A DNA stretch of 64,000 bases, from assembly GCA_021816885.1 (NCBI GenBank), contig JAKAWS010000002.1, positions 16,718 through 80,717 of the forward strand, read 5' to 3'. The position numbers and the translations under genes were made by a program. Positions within the stretch are counted from its first letter, which is position 1. Every line of letters starts with the position of its first letter. Positions 1 through 7,112 of this stretch are shown here, in pieces. The notes beneath the pieces are model-generated. The model made no database searches. It was given only the letters and a program-made list of their open reading frames with translations, and was not told where the DNA came from. Source of the DNA: Microcaldota archaeon. Its GTDB lineage: Archaea > Micrarchaeota > Micrarchaeia > Micrarchaeales > Micrarchaeaceae.

Positions 1-241
1 CAGGAGAGCTAAGGAGGGAGGTATTCCCAAATTCTCTTGGTACCATAGGCCCCGCAAAAACCTTCGGATACCCGTATCTTCCTATGAATATGTCGGTCGG
101 AGATGCGCCTTCCACATCCCTGTAAGCGAGCATCCTTTCTGCGTTCATCTTGTAATATTTGGATATCATGCTGGAATCCCGCATGTTTCTGTAGACATCC
201 GTAGAGCGCCTGACCTTCACTATCTGAGAAACCCCATCCAT
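1..241 (-). CDS. nreA: NreA-like archaeal DNA repair protein, N-terminal part (cut by window edge)
   Basis: The reverse strand is open from an ATG at 241 to the window edge and gives about 80 residues. The stretch near residues 46-67 contains GASPTDIFIGRYGYPKVFAG followed by PMVP, which is the hallmark of the NreA (DUF650/651) family; these proteins act in archaeal DNA repair and bind PCNA through a C-terminal motif that lies outside this window. The N-terminal zinc-binding cysteines found in many NreA proteins are absent here: the protein begins MDGVSQIVKVRRS. A TATA-like element about 25 nt upstream supports this start and suggests a leaderless transcript. Another open frame over the same bases is a shadow. 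Confidence 0.8.
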   Translation of the reverse strand, partial: MDGVSQIVKVRRSTDVYRNMRDSSMISKYYKMNAERMLAYRDVEGASPTDIFIGRYGYPKVFAGPMVPREFGNTSLLSSP

Positions 242-260
242 AAAAGAAAATACGCAATCT

Positions 261-272
261 GGTATTTATATG
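261..272 (-). promoter_or_regulatory. TATA box for nreA
   Basis: Reading the minus strand, ACATATAAATACC lies about 25 nt before the nreA ATG, the spacing expected for a leaderless archaeal transcript. The plus-strand reading (TTTATATG) could also serve the divergent pepQ gene. Confidence 0.5.
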
Positions 273-328
273 TTAACGCAAGTAAACCCCGATTTTCGGA
301 TCGTGGATGGATTGCACAGATATGCATT

Positions 329-1441
329 GTGGCAAGGTATAAAAATATGCAATTCACTGGCAATAACGGTGTCTACATCGGCAATCTGAAGAGGAAGCTT
401 CGTTCTGTATTCAAGGATGCGAGTTACGACACACTTCTTATAATGAACACAGGCCAGCAGGACAGCAACTTCAAATACCTGACGGGTTTCACAAGCGGGA
501 TATTCGAACAGACGATTCTTATCGCTATGCCGGACAGGGCGGTCCTTCTCGTAAGCAGACTTGAAGAGGAGACCGCAAGGCTCCAGGCCGGCAATGCGAT
601 CGAGGTGATATGTGTCGACCGCAGGACCGAAGAGAAAGAACTCAAATCGCTCATCGGCAAGAAGCTCGGTATAAATGCCTCTTTTCTTCCAGTCTCGTAT
701 GCAAGACGCATATCCAAGATAATCGGCACAAAACGTCTGGTCGACGCTTCGCCTAACCTTCAAATTGCTCGTAGCATAAAGGACGTTGACGAGGTAAATC
801 TTATAAGAAAGGCGGTCAGCATTACTGAGCGAGCGATTGCCGATACCCTAAATGGCCTTGAAGAAGGGCAGACAGAAGCTGAAGTCGCTTCCATATTCGA
901 ATTCAACCAGGCAAAGCTAGGTGCGAAGCCATCGTTCCCGTCCATCGTGGCATTCGGTGCCAATGCCTCGATGCCGCACTACATGCCCGGCAAGAAAAAG
1001 CTGGAGAGGAACACAGGCGTACTTCTCGATGTGGGCGGAGTCCACCAAAATTACTGTTCCGACATAAGCCGGACCATAATCTTTAAGCCAGACAAAAATT
1101 CAAAAAGTCATGCAAGATTATCCGAAATGATTGATGTAGTGAAAGAGTCCCAGATGCTTGCGCTTGCGGAAATGTACGCGGGAAACAGCGCAGCCGCGCC
1201 CCACGCCGCCGCAGCAAACCATATCGACTCATACAAAGGCGGCATATACAAAGGAAGGTTCATACACGCCCTCGGGCACAGTATAGGAATAGATGTTCAT
1301 GACGGCCAGACTATCCCTTCAGGCATAAAACTCGCGAAGAATATGGTGTTCAGCGATGAACCAGGAATTTACCTGCCGGGATTTGGCGGAGTAAGGTTCG
1401 AAGATGATGTGCTTATAGGGAAAACCGCCAGCTTCCTCTGA
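329..1441 (+). CDS. pepQ: M24-family aminopeptidase (Xaa-Pro dipeptidase type)
   Basis: This 370-residue protein is a metal-dependent peptidase of the pita-bread fold that removes residues next to proline. The N-terminal half (to about 150) is a creatinase-type domain; the C-terminal half carries the five metal ligands: Asp near 233 (LLDVGG), Asp near 245 (CSDISRT), His near 317 (ALGHSIG), Glu near 344 (SDEPGIY) and Glu near 358 (RFEDD). The GTG at 329 gives the longest frame; ATG at 347 is possible, and a TATA-like GTATAAAAATA lies at 337-347, so the true start may be further in. The gene ends base to base with the convergent moxR. Its upstream region and first part recur, decayed, at 57842-58075. 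Confidence 0.9.
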   Translation: MARYKNMQFTGNNGVYIGNLKRKLRSVFKDASYDTLLIMNTGQQDSNFKYLTGFTSGIFEQTILIAMPDRAVLLVSRLEEETARLQAGNAIEVICVDRRTEEKELKSLIGKKLGINASFLPVSYARRISKIIGTKRLVDASPNLQIARSIKDVDEVNLIRKAVSITERAIADTLNGLEEGQTEAEVASIFEFNQAKLGAKPSFPSIVAFGANASMPHYMPGKKKLERNTGVLLDVGGVHQNYCSDISRTIIFKPDKNSKSHARLSEMIDVVKESQMLALAEMYAGNSAAAPHAAAANHIDSYKGGIYKGRFIHALGHSIGIDVHDGQTIPSGIKLAKNMVFSDEPGIYLPGFGGVRFEDDVLIGKTASFL

Positions 1442-2350
1442 TTATGTTGTAGCAATTATGCCATCTATAATTCCATTGACCCCGATTCCCCCTGTCGATC
1501 TTACCACTATCCTGTGACTGAGTATCGGCCTAGCCAGTTTCTTTATGTCGTCCATACTTACCTCATTTCTTCCCTCTATCATCGCCCTGGCCTTGCCTGC
1601 CTTTAGGAAGCTTATCTCCGCCCTAGGGCTTCCTCCCATAACAACATGTATATCTACCCTTGTCTGATTCACCACATTCGTTATGTATTTAAGTATCTCT
1701 TCAGAGACCTTTATTTCAGATACCATCTTTTGCATCTCCAATATATCGCTTATCGAAAGTACGCGCTCTACATTTGCCTCCACAGGTTTCTCCTTTATCC
1801 TAAGCATCTCTATCTCCTCTTCCACGCTGGGATATCCTACTTCTATTCTCATAAGAAAGCGGTCTGCGAGAACCTTTGGTATGGGTATCGTGCCTTCTAC
1901 ATTCAATGGGTTCTGTGTCGCAAAGGCTATGAACGGCCGCTTCAGCGGTATCGTCGAGTCCCCAAGAGTAACCTGCCTTTCCTCAAGCGCCTCCAGAAGC
2001 GCGCTTGCGGTCCTCTGCGGTGCTCTGTTGAGCTCGTCTATGAGCAGTATGTTCGTGAATATGGGACCTCTCTTCACCTGGACCTGATGGTTGCTGTCTA
2101 CGTAAGCGTATCCTACAATATCTTTGAATTCTAGGTCAGATGTTCCCTGCACCCTCCCGAAGTCCGCCTGCACTGCGTCAGCCATGGCCTTTGCCATAGT
2201 TGTCTTAGCAACTCCAGGAACTCCCTCCAGCAGGGCATGTCCGTCCGCTACCAGAGATATGAACATGAGTTTAAGCACCTCTTCCTTTCCAGAGATTCTC
2301 TTCCTTACCTGTTCTATCACTGACTCATAAGCCCTTTTTGGATCAACCAT
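1442..2350 (-). CDS. moxR: MoxR-family AAA+ ATPase
   Basis: This 302-residue protein has the MoxR signature: Walker A GVPGVAKTT near residues 43-51, Walker B LLIDELNRAP near 103-112, and sensor 1 in FATQNPLNVEGT near 147. The C-terminal part is the usual helical lid. MoxR ATPases act as chaperones that help activate or assemble metal-containing or membrane complexes, often with a DUF58/VWA partner. No such partner is next to it here; it stands alone between pepQ and rpoF, so its client is unknown. The ATG at 2350 gives a normal family N-terminus. Confidence 0.92.
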   Translation of the reverse strand: MVDPKRAYESVIEQVRKRISGKEEVLKLMFISLVADGHALLEGVPGVAKTTMAKAMADAVQADFGRVQGTSDLEFKDIVGYAYVDSNHQVQVKRGPIFTNILLIDELNRAPQRTASALLEALEERQVTLGDSTIPLKRPFIAFATQNPLNVEGTIPIPKVLADRFLMRIEVGYPSVEEEIEMLRIKEKPVEANVERVLSISDILEMQKMVSEIKVSEEILKYITNVVNQTRVDIHVVMGGSPRAEISFLKAGKARAMIEGRNEVSMDDIKKLARPILSHRIVVRSTGGIGVNGIIDGIIATT

Positions 2351-2441
2351 GGAATATCCCCGATGCTTTTATATTAGTGGCTACGGAAGGTATTTATAAT
2401 CGCATTAGCAACTAATACTGATATATAATTCAAAACAAAGA

Positions 2442-2777
2442 ATGATGCATATGATAGGCAAGGAAGCTAAAGAGAAAGGGTACGCCAATATAGAGGATGT
2501 CTACGATATACTCAAGTCAAGGAAGCCCGCCGAGCTAAAGTACGAGCAGCAGGTAGTGCTAGATTATGTCACAAAGTTCAAAGCCAACAAGAAGATGTAC
2601 ACAAAAGTGAGCTCTATACTTGAAGACACCGACCTCCCAGAATCGATAAAATCCAAGATTTTGGAAGTGCTTCCAAAGAGCGAATCGCTGCTTAAACAGA
2701 TACTCGCCAGTGAGAAAGTCTCGATGCCTGACGAGAAAAGAGCGGAACTCTTGAAAGCAATATCCGAGAATGCATAG
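2442..2777 (+). CDS. rpoF: RNA polymerase subunit Rpo4 (RpoF, Rpb4 homologue)
   Basis: The 111-residue protein resembles archaeal Rpo4, the partner of Rpo7 in the polymerase stalk, which assists promoter opening and RNA binding. It is almost all helical and highly charged, with the HRDC-like region in the C-terminal half. In many archaea the order is rpl21e-rpoF-DUF655; here rpoF still precedes the DUF655 gene, but L21e is 4 kb away on the other strand. A TATA-like ATATATAATT lies at 2421-2430. ATG codons at 2442, 2445 and 2451 compete for the start. The partner Rpo7 is at 46574-47170. Confidence 0.85.
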   Translation: MMHMIGKEAKEKGYANIEDVYDILKSRKPAELKYEQQVVLDYVTKFKANKKMYTKVSSILEDTDLPESIKSKILEVLPKSESLLKQILASEKVSMPDEKRAELLKAISENA

Positions 2778-2816
2778 GTATAGTGTTTTGATGCTTGTAA
2801 AAGAGATGGTCTGGAA

Positions 2817-3401
2817 ATGTACGAGGAGAAGAAAGAGGAATACGCAATTGTGCTTGACTTCATGTCTACTGGGAAGTCTTTCTCTACGCGCGCAGACCCT
2901 ATAGTGCAGGTAATAGGCGAGGACTTCTTTACACTTCTTGAGGCAGTCCCAAAGGAAGGAACCACGGTATCTATAGGAGAAAGGGTCTATATAGGGAAGG
3001 AGAACCGCGACAAGATATCGTTGATAAAGGCAAGAGTTCCATTCTCACAGCTCACAGAGACAGCCAAATCATCCCTGCCGGATACGCTTACCAGAATAAT
3101 ACGGGACCACGAGAAAAGATTCTCAGATTTCTTCAATGACGCAGGACCGTTGAACATACGCGAACACTCCCTAGAGTTGCTTCCCGGAATAGGTAAAAAG
3201 AACCTGAATGCGATAATCGTCGCAAGGAAACAGAAAAGGTTTGAAGACTTCGCAGACATCTCGGCACGCGTATCATTCATACAGGATCCGGCGAAGATGA
3301 TATCGAGAAGGGTAATGGCAGAGCTTGAAGGCACGGAAAGATTCTACCTGTTCACAAAGCCGTATCAGCCAAGGCCGCAAGGCTACGGACACAGAATGTA
3401 G
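2817..3401 (+). CDS. DUF655 family protein with helix-hairpin-helix
   Basis: The 194-residue protein begins MYEEKKEEYAIVLDFMSTGK and has a C-terminal helix-hairpin-helix segment around residue 120 (LELLPGIGKKNLNAI) of the kind that contacts DNA or RNA non-specifically. DUF655 proteins are conserved in archaea next to the Rpo4 gene and their function is not established; an RNA-linked role is inferred from neighbours. It follows rpoF by 39 nt and is likely co-transcribed. The last 20 codons end in a basic, proline-rich tail (PYQPRPQGYGHRM). A decayed copy of this tail lies at 6251-6313. Confidence 0.85.
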   Translation: MYEEKKEEYAIVLDFMSTGKSFSTRADPIVQVIGEDFFTLLEAVPKEGTTVSIGERVYIGKENRDKISLIKARVPFSQLTETAKSSLPDTLTRIIRDHEKRFSDFFNDAGPLNIREHSLELLPGIGKKNLNAIIVARKQKRFEDFADISARVSFIQDPAKMISRRVMAELEGTERFYLFTKPYQPRPQGYGHRM

Positions 3402-3427
3402 AGCAACAGCAGTTCAAAACAGCAAAA

Positions 3428-3895
3428 TTATTTGTTAGGATGCAAACCTATGGGGTGTTTTTCCACCCCTCTAACTCTTTTAGATAGGTGCACTAAACTG
3501 AAGTACAATTTCATTAACCTCACAAAAGCAATGTGCTCTTTGAGGGTGTTATTTGCCCTAAACTTACCTAAAATCATCATGCTCTTTGTTGCAGAGTTTG
3601 GACATACGGCATATGCGCTCTTTAGAATAGGATAAACGGCTTTGAAACCAGATTTGGTATCTATCCACCATTTTTCACTACTTTCCGGAATGGAAAAGAT
3701 AAAATAGCTAAAGAATTTTGCGAGTTTAGATCCAACGATTCCTAAGTCTGTCACCGTACCTATACGTCTGATTGTTTTTGTATCATTTATTTTCAAGGCA
3801 GCTACTAGCTCTTTCATCTCATGCTTACATGCTGGGCAAGGCGTTACTGCGATCGCCTTGTTTAGCAGCTCAAAAACCTTTGGATTTGTTTTGAT
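3428..3895 (-). CDS. Unknown protein with CPAC knuckle; start codon apparently lost
   Basis: The first ATG in this frame is at 3817 (129 residues), but the frame stays open to 3895 and the extra 26 residues look coding: they read KTNPKVFELLNKAIAVTPC then PAC, a half zinc-knuckle. A GGTGAT ribosome binding site lies at 3904-3899, five bases before an ATC codon at 3895, exactly where a start should be, and a TATA-like element (TTTTATATATTTT) lies at about 3925-3936. So either ATC is used as a start, the start has mutated, or there is a base error. Two more cysteines are not obviously paired with the CPAC. I do not recognise the family. The gene is more AT-rich than its left neighbours. Confidence 0.5.
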   Translation of the reverse strand: MKTNPKVFELLNKAIAVTPCPACKHEMKELVAALKINDTKTIRRIGTVTDLGIVGSKLAKFFSYFIFSIPESSEKWWIDTKSGFKAVYPILKSAYAVCPNSATKSMMILGKFRANNTLKEHIAFVRLMKLYFSLVHLSKRVRGVEKHPIGLHPNK

Positions 3896-3940
3896 CTAAT
3901 CACCTTATCTAAATACGCGTTAAAATATATAAAAGCCTGC

Positions 3941-3958
3941 GACCCCGATTAAGGGGTC
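3941..3958 (-). terminator. GC-rich hairpin after the small Cys-rich gene
   Basis: GACCCC and GGGGTC form a 6-bp perfect stem around GATTAA. On the minus strand it lies eight bases after the stop of the gene at 3967-4077 and is followed by CTTTTATATATTTT, which serves at once as a T-rich tail and as the TATA region of the next gene. Confidence 0.45.
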
Positions 3959-3966
3959 ACAGCTTT

Positions 3967-4077
3967 TCATTTCGATACAGGTGTACCAGATATCCCTGCA
4001 CCATGACAGTCGTCGCATTCCTTGCCGCATTCCTGACAGCTGTCTTCTACCTTCCCTACTCTTTCTATGTTTTCCAT
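3967..4077 (-). CDS. Small cysteine-rich protein (36 residues)
   Basis: An ATG at 4077 opens a 36-codon frame whose middle reads SCQECGKECDDCHGAG: four cysteines in CxxC-x3-CxxC spacing, a compact metal-binding pattern. The start is well supported by a GGTGA ribosome binding site five bases upstream (4088-4084). A GC-rich hairpin follows the stop. The protein is too short for a known family call; it could be a tiny zinc-binding protein or a metal-handling peptide. It is divergent from the double-HTH regulator at 4222, with the AT-rich segment between them. Confidence 0.55.
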   Translation of the reverse strand: MENIERVGKVEDSCQECGKECDDCHGAGISGTPVSK

Positions 4078-4099
4078 CTATTTCACCATTATAACTATA

Positions 4100-4221
4100 A
4101 AGACCTAATTATTTAAAGCTATTGCAAATAATTATATTAAAAGCATATTTTATTATAAAAAATATAAAACTATATAACAAAATATACAAATATTTATAAA
4201 TATTTTTATATAATATTAAAT
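4100..4221 (+). promoter_or_regulatory. Very AT-rich promoter segment of the double-HTH gene
   Basis: About 120 bases consist almost only of A and T with several overlapping TATA-like elements (TTTATATAATATT near 4205, TATTTATAAATA near 4191). It separates the divergent small cysteine-rich gene from the regulator gene and contrasts sharply with the moderate GC of the window. Confidence 0.5.
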
Positions 4222-5277
4222 ATGGCAATGCAGACAGGGGACAGAGAAAGGGTGCAAAAGCGTCTCGCCGCAATTTTGTTTAAAAAACTATATTTAGATT
4301 CAAGAGAAACGATAAGCAAGATAGTAAAAGATACCGCGATATCCCATCATACAATATCAAAATATCTCAGAGAATATGAACAAAAATATGATTTATCCTA
4401 TACTTTGGATATAGATCCCATCGCGCTCGGGTTTTCCGAAGAAAGAATACTTGCAATTAAATTTGACGATCCTCCAAAAATAGAACTACTAAAAAAGGTT
4501 TTAGGAAATGATATTTATGTACAAAATGCTTATTTATCAAACGGGGATTTTGATCTAATAATACATGTTTTAGGTCCAAACACAATTGAATATGGCCATT
4601 GGGAATTTAAGCTTAGGGTTGGGTTTTCCAAATACAAACCAAAAATTAGCACCTCCGTTATAAATCATACTGTAGAAGGATTTTTACCTATAAAAAGTAA
4701 GATTATAAATAAAAGTAAGAATATAAATGCCACAGAAAAAACCGTGCTTGGTGCCCTGATTAAAAACTCCCGCACTAGACTTAAAGATCTTGAGAAGCTA
4801 ACAAACCTCTCTCAGATGCAAGTATTATACACAATGAAAAAACTAAAAAAAGATGGCAAAATAAAAAAATTTAGTACTTTAGTACAAAACACCAACAAAA
4901 AGATGTTTTTATTTTATGGTATTACTTACACGCCAAATATCAATCACCACAGACTAAGTCTATTGCCTTTTATGGATGGGGTAATAAATGCCGAAAAAGA
5001 AAATGATATTACAACTGATTACTCTATTATCTGTGATACCTCAGGCCATTTCGATTCAGTCTATTTTTGTAATTTTGCAGACGGCCAAGCGCTAAATGAA
5101 AGAGGCGCATTGTTATTGAAGGAAACATGGAAAGCCGAACAACCAGAATTCAAGCAATGTATCTTAACCGAATTAGTTACCGGTAAGTGGCCTTTTAACA
5201 AGAATGGCTATTATAATTGGAAACGCGAAAGGGATAATATAATAAATAAACCAGTTAAATTTGATTTATATCAATAA
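4222..5277 (+). CDS. Lrp/AsnC-like regulator with two HTH-RAM units
   Basis: The 351-residue protein looks like two Lrp-type halves in a row. The first helix-turn-helix is near residues 25-50 (ETISKIVKDTAISHHTISKY) followed by an alpha/beta segment (to about 150) that resembles the RAM effector domain; the second helix-turn-helix is near 170-205 (SRTRLKDLEKLTNLSQMQVL) with another alpha/beta segment after it. A protein of the same architecture is at 20431-21744. The family is probably a DNA-binding regulator; its target is unknown, with self-control or control of the neighbouring small genes the simplest guess. The gene is strongly AT-rich with A-ending codons unlike the housekeeping genes, which suggests it was acquired. 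Confidence 0.6.
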   Translation: MAMQTGDRERVQKRLAAILFKKLYLDSRETISKIVKDTAISHHTISKYLREYEQKYDLSYTLDIDPIALGFSEERILAIKFDDPPKIELLKKVLGNDIYVQNAYLSNGDFDLIIHVLGPNTIEYGHWEFKLRVGFSKYKPKISTSVINHTVEGFLPIKSKIINKSKNINATEKTVLGALIKNSRTRLKDLEKLTNLSQMQVLYTMKKLKKDGKIKKFSTLVQNTNKKMFLFYGITYTPNINHHRLSLLPFMDGVINAEKENDITTDYSIICDTSGHFDSVYFCNFADGQALNERGALLLKETWKAEQPEFKQCILTELVTGKWPFNKNGYYNWKRERDNIINKPVKFDLYQ

Positions 5278-5302
5278 GTAGTACCCTGCCTAGCACCTTA
5301 TA

Positions 5303-5632
5303 CTATTTGCCTTTTTCTATATTATTGAGGTTCTTGCGTATGCTATCAATTGGGCTTTCTATAAATAAACTTAATACTGCACTTCTAGCATACTCATATG
5401 AATCTTTGATTTGTTCTATATTCTCTGTAGGCAGTGCTTTGTTGTTATCTTTAGAGGTATAAACAAAACCTATTTTAAACCATAATTCATCTATTTTTTC
5501 TTTTGATAGATTGCGTATCCTAACAACCCAATCTTCTAATTCTTTACTAGATAATTTTTCGCGGTACTCATTTGTTCTAACAATAAATCCCATACCTTCT
5601 TTGGTCTCTATATCATTTTTCTTCTTTTCCAT
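5303..5632 (-). CDS. Unknown small protein, paralogue of the gene at 10998-11309
   Basis: Starting at the ATG at 5632 the protein has about 109 residues. It shares a clear core with the gene at 10998: TNEYREKL, then IRNLSKEKIDELWF, then GFVYTSKDNNKAL. I do not recognise the family. It is charged, soluble and mostly helical. Its start overlaps the end of the upstream gene (5613-6026) by about 20 bases, so the two are translationally coupled; the paralogue has no such partner. The longer frame to 5665 is possible but has no support. AT-rich like its neighbours. Confidence 0.6.
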   Translation of the reverse strand: MEKKKNDIETKEGMGFIVRTNEYREKLSSKELEDWVVRIRNLSKEKIDELWFKIGFVYTSKDNNKALPTENIEQIKDSYEYARSAVLSLFIESPIDSIRKNLNNIEKGK

Positions 5633-6026
5633 TTTTATCCCATGTTCTAGAACTATAATCATCATAGATATGAGTTACCGATTCATCTGATTTATACTCC
5701 AAAGTCATATGGTCTTTATCATCGTCTGTGTGTCCGGGGGGAGATTTATGCCTATCTGTAAATTTGATATCATCATCATTAATATCGGCTAATAATAATG
5801 GTTTGCGCCTTAAGTATTCGTCAAAGTTTATCTGCTTTGCTAAAGGCTCTAAGGCTTCCTTTTGATTGTATAGCTTTATAGATGCAGTAGACAGTCTTGG
5901 ATCAGTGGGTTTTACTTTGTCGATATCAGACTTTGTAATCTCTGCATCGTATCTGATGAGAGATATTACAGATTGTTTTCCCCTTATTGTACTTTCCTGT
6001 ACTTTGCTGAAAGAAACCTGTTCCAC
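5613..6026 (-). CDS. Unknown protein coupled to the small protein at 5303-5632
   Basis: A GTG at 6026, with GGTGGT five bases upstream (6036-6031), opens 137 residues. The protein is acidic in its second half (a DDDIKF segment and a TDDDKD segment) and has no membrane segment or motif that I can name. The overlap with the next gene suggests the two products act together; a toxin-antitoxin or small operon of acquired origin is possible but nothing in the sequence proves it. AT-rich composition matches the island. Confidence 0.55.
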   Translation of the reverse strand: MEQVSFSKVQESTIRGKQSVISLIRYDAEITKSDIDKVKPTDPRLSTASIKLYNQKEALEPLAKQINFDEYLRRKPLLLADINDDDIKFTDRHKSPPGHTDDDKDHMTLEYKSDESVTHIYDDYSSRTWDKNGKEEK

Positions 6027-6328
6027 TTAACCACCACTTAATAATTAAAGTAAGAGTTTAATAAACTTATAATAATCCGACTTTTTTTAGGAAGTTGACA
6101 TTTATATCTTTATCATCGGAACACAATGCAGGGAGATTATGGTGTCTACTATACTCACAAAACAGAAGAATGATGTAAACGTTTCCGGCTTCATATAGAG
6201 AGGAATAATACAGCAAAATGTGAGTTCAGTCGGAAGCTAAATAGACACAAAGATTCTACATACTCACGGAACCGTATCGGCCAAGACCCTAAGGATGCGA
6301 CCGCCTGATGCAGTAAATGCCAAAACAC
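6027..6328. other. Gene-free stretch with a dispersed motif and a DUF655 tail remnant
   Basis: No intact gene is seen. The stretch holds one copy of a dispersed motif (GGAAGCTAAATAGACA at 6232-6247) and, directly after it, a decayed copy of the 3' end of the DUF655 gene. The left part is the AT-rich promoter region of the gene ending at 6026. Confidence 0.6.
6251..6313 (+). pseudogene. Remnant of the DUF655 gene 3' end
   Basis: In one frame the bases read RFYILTEPYRPRP then a stop, against RFYLFTKPYQPRP at the end of the intact DUF655 protein (about 3341-3401). Over the last 42 bases an ungapped hand alignment gives 29 identities and the ends coincide at the stop codon position. The remnant lies beside rpl21e, the gene that usually sits next to rpoF-DUF655 in archaea, so it probably marks a rearrangement of that cluster. 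Confidence 0.7.
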
Positions 6329-6652
6329 TCACTTACGCATCTTGATTTTCTGTTTGGTTATCCCTGGTCCAACAGCCTCTATATGCGAGGCATGGACTAC
6401 TAGTTTTCTTTTTGCGCCCATGCTGACGACTTCAACTACATACCCTCTCTTCCTTTTTTCGGTTATGACGCCTATCTTTCCCTTGTAGCGCGGATGCGGT
6501 ATATTTCTCATATTTCCCTTAGGCACAATTGCCACATGCTGCCCTATCTCTAGATACTTTATCACGTCGCGGACGCGCTGCGCTGATGGCCGATGATGCC
6601 TTGAAAGGTTCCTGCTCCTTTTTGCGAACAGTCCTTTAGAACGTTTTACCAT
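6329..6652 (-). CDS. rpl21e: Ribosomal protein L21e
   Basis: The 107-residue basic protein matches L21e: it starts MVKRSKGLFAKRSRNLSRHH and has the conserved core PHPRYKGKIGVITEKRKRGY near residues 53-72. L21e is a large-subunit protein of archaeal and eukaryotic ribosomes. It is divergent from the TBP gene across 83 bases that contain TATA elements for both. In most archaea it sits directly before rpoF; here it is separated and inverted. Confidence 0.93.
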   Translation of the reverse strand: MVKRSKGLFAKRSRNLSRHHRPSAQRVRDVIKYLEIGQHVAIVPKGNMRNIPHPRYKGKIGVITEKRKRGYVVEVVSMGAKRKLVVHASHIEAVGPGITKQKIKMRK

Positions 6653-6706
6653 ATGAAAACCTCAATATCCTATATCCTCTATGTGTCGGATGCAGATACA
6701 TACCTA

Positions 6707-6722
6707 TAGAAATATATTTATA
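6707..6722 (+). promoter_or_regulatory. TATA box for tbp
   Basis: ATATATTTATAGA lies about 25 nt before the ATG at 6736, which suggests a leaderless tbp transcript. The region is shared with the divergent rpl21e promoter. Confidence 0.5.
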
Positions 6723-6735
6723 GATTGGGTTATTA

Positions 6736-7086
6736 ATGTGGGTGGGAAAACCCCGGGATGTTTTTACGTCAAACGATAACGCCAAGAGAGCGGTCAAGCT
6801 GAAACCTACTTACCGCATAGTCAACATAGTGGTTAAGGCTAACCTAGCGACAGATTTGGACCTGTACCTTCTTGGCAAACTTTCATTCGACATAGACTAT
6901 GAGCCGGAGCAGTTTCCAGGAGCGATATTCAGAGTGCACGACCCCAAATCGACCATACTGATATTCAAGAACGGCAAGATAATATGCACCGGCACAAAAC
7001 GGATGGCTGACGTCAAGCGCTCAGTGCAGAACGCTGTGGATTTGGTCAATAAGTACCTTGCGCAGAACCCACGCGCCGCAAAGTAA
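6736..7086 (+). CDS. tbp: TATA-binding protein with a single TBP repeat
   Basis: Residues 26-108 form one TBP repeat: YRIVNIVVKANLATDLDLY, then DYEPEQFPGAIFRVHDP near 54-70, then STILIFKNGKIICTG near 72-86. These keep the key FPG and the phenylalanines that intercalate into the TATA box. Archaeal TBPs normally have two such repeats in about 180 residues; here the protein ends 22 residues after one repeat and no second repeat follows in any frame before the trmI gene. It would have to dimerise to make the DNA-binding saddle, or work with another TBP encoded elsewhere. The 25-residue N-terminal extension is also unusual. Confidence 0.85.
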   Translation: MWVGKPRDVFTSNDNAKRAVKLKPTYRIVNIVVKANLATDLDLYLLGKLSFDIDYEPEQFPGAIFRVHDPKSTILIFKNGKIICTGTKRMADVKRSVQNAVDLVNKYLAQNPRAAK

Positions 7087-7112
7087 CTTTCTGTAAAAGC
7101 AGGAAACCACAA

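Noticed and set aside
9..257. 82-codon minus-strand open frame starting at TTG
   Set aside because: Wrong frame; the NreA frame on the same strand contains the family motif and has a promoter at the right distance.
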